Assembly (NCBI GenBank): GCA_910588455.1
Contig: CAJUPG010000057.1
Location: forward strand, 1-13,706
Direction: 5' to 3'
Origin: an uncultured Oscillospiraceae bacterium
Lineage (GTDB): Bacteria; Bacillota; Clostridia; Oscillospirales; Oscillospiraceae
DNA length: 13,706 bases
Below are positions 13,592 to 13,706 of the stretch, in pieces. A program made the position numbers and the translations under genes. The notes under the pieces were generated by a model. The model searched no databases. It saw only the letters and a program-made list of their open reading frames with translations, and had not been told where the DNA came from. Each line of letters starts with the position of its first letter. Positions within the stretch are counted from its first letter, which is position 1.

Positions 13592-13706
13592 TCAGATCTC
13601 GTACCAGCGGATTTCGTTGGCGGCCAAATCCAGGGGGAAGCTGGAGCCGTCGCCCCGGTAGACGGTGGTGGACTGGGGCTCATAGGTGTTGTTGACCACG
13701 CAGAAC
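13592..13706 (-). CDS. C-terminal fragment, probable GH112-type beta-galactoside phosphorylase
   Basis: Only the last 37 codons are inside the window; the gene continues past the right edge. The tail contains VVNNTYEPQSTTVY, a glycine/serine turn and ends NEIRWYEI. This resembles the last beta-sandwich strand pair of GH112 phosphorylases (lacto-N-biose, galacto-N-biose or galactosyl-1,4-rhamnose phosphorylase) as I remember them. Such enzymes split a galactoside with phosphate to give galactose 1-phosphate. The stop lies 18 nt before the GH88 start, so the two are probably in one operon. If the family is right, a galactose-containing disaccharide is part of the target glycan. Other glycosidases also end in small beta domains with an -IxWYEI finish, so the assignment is tentative; that it is a coding tail is much surer. 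Confidence 0.45.
   Translation of the reverse strand, partial: FCVVNNTYEPQSTTVYRGDGSSFPLDLAANEIRWYEI

Overview
The window looks like chromosomal DNA from a gut-type, fairly GC-rich Clostridia (Oscillospiraceae/Flavonifractor-like). This is inferred from strong AGGAGG-type ribosome sites, GC-rich codon choice, clostridial-style multi-domain kinases and a carbohydrate-processing cluster. No rRNA, tRNA, CRISPR array or intact mobile element is visible.

Region 1 (1-436) has no intact gene. It holds the frameshifted, internally deleted tail of a DUF1016/YhcG-type PD-(D/E)XK nuclease gene, two adjacent hairpins (the second a good intrinsic terminator), and then a promoter whose start region carries a 25-bp hyphenated palindrome, a plausible operator.

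Region 2 (437-8889, + strand) is a tightly packed run of four genes: a stand-alone CheY-like receiver, a membrane hybrid kinase with a degenerate receiver, a true receiver and an Hpt domain, a second membrane hybrid kinase whose C-terminus is a DegV/FakB-like fatty-acid-binding domain, and a GH2 beta-galactosidase starting 9 nt after it. No gene has a DNA-binding output domain, so the output of this phosphorelay is not explained by the window. The kinase-REC-DegV fusion is the most unusual thing here.

Region 3 (8890-13706, - strand) converges on region 2 at a bidirectional terminator. In transcription order it reads: the C-terminal tail of a probable GH112-type phosphorylase, a GH88 unsaturated glucuronyl hydrolase, a DUF2264 protein (probable glycoside hydrolase), KduI and a KduD-like short-chain dehydrogenase. 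GH88 would release 4,5-unsaturated uronate from lyase-generated oligosaccharides, KduI would isomerise the resulting ketouronate, and the dehydrogenase would make 2-keto-3-deoxygluconate. Together with the beta-galactosidase and phosphorylase tail, this suggests use of a galactose- and uronate-containing glycan such as rhamnogalacturonan I, arabinogalactan or a glycosaminoglycan. The polysaccharide lyase, transporter and KDG kinase/aldolase are not in the window.
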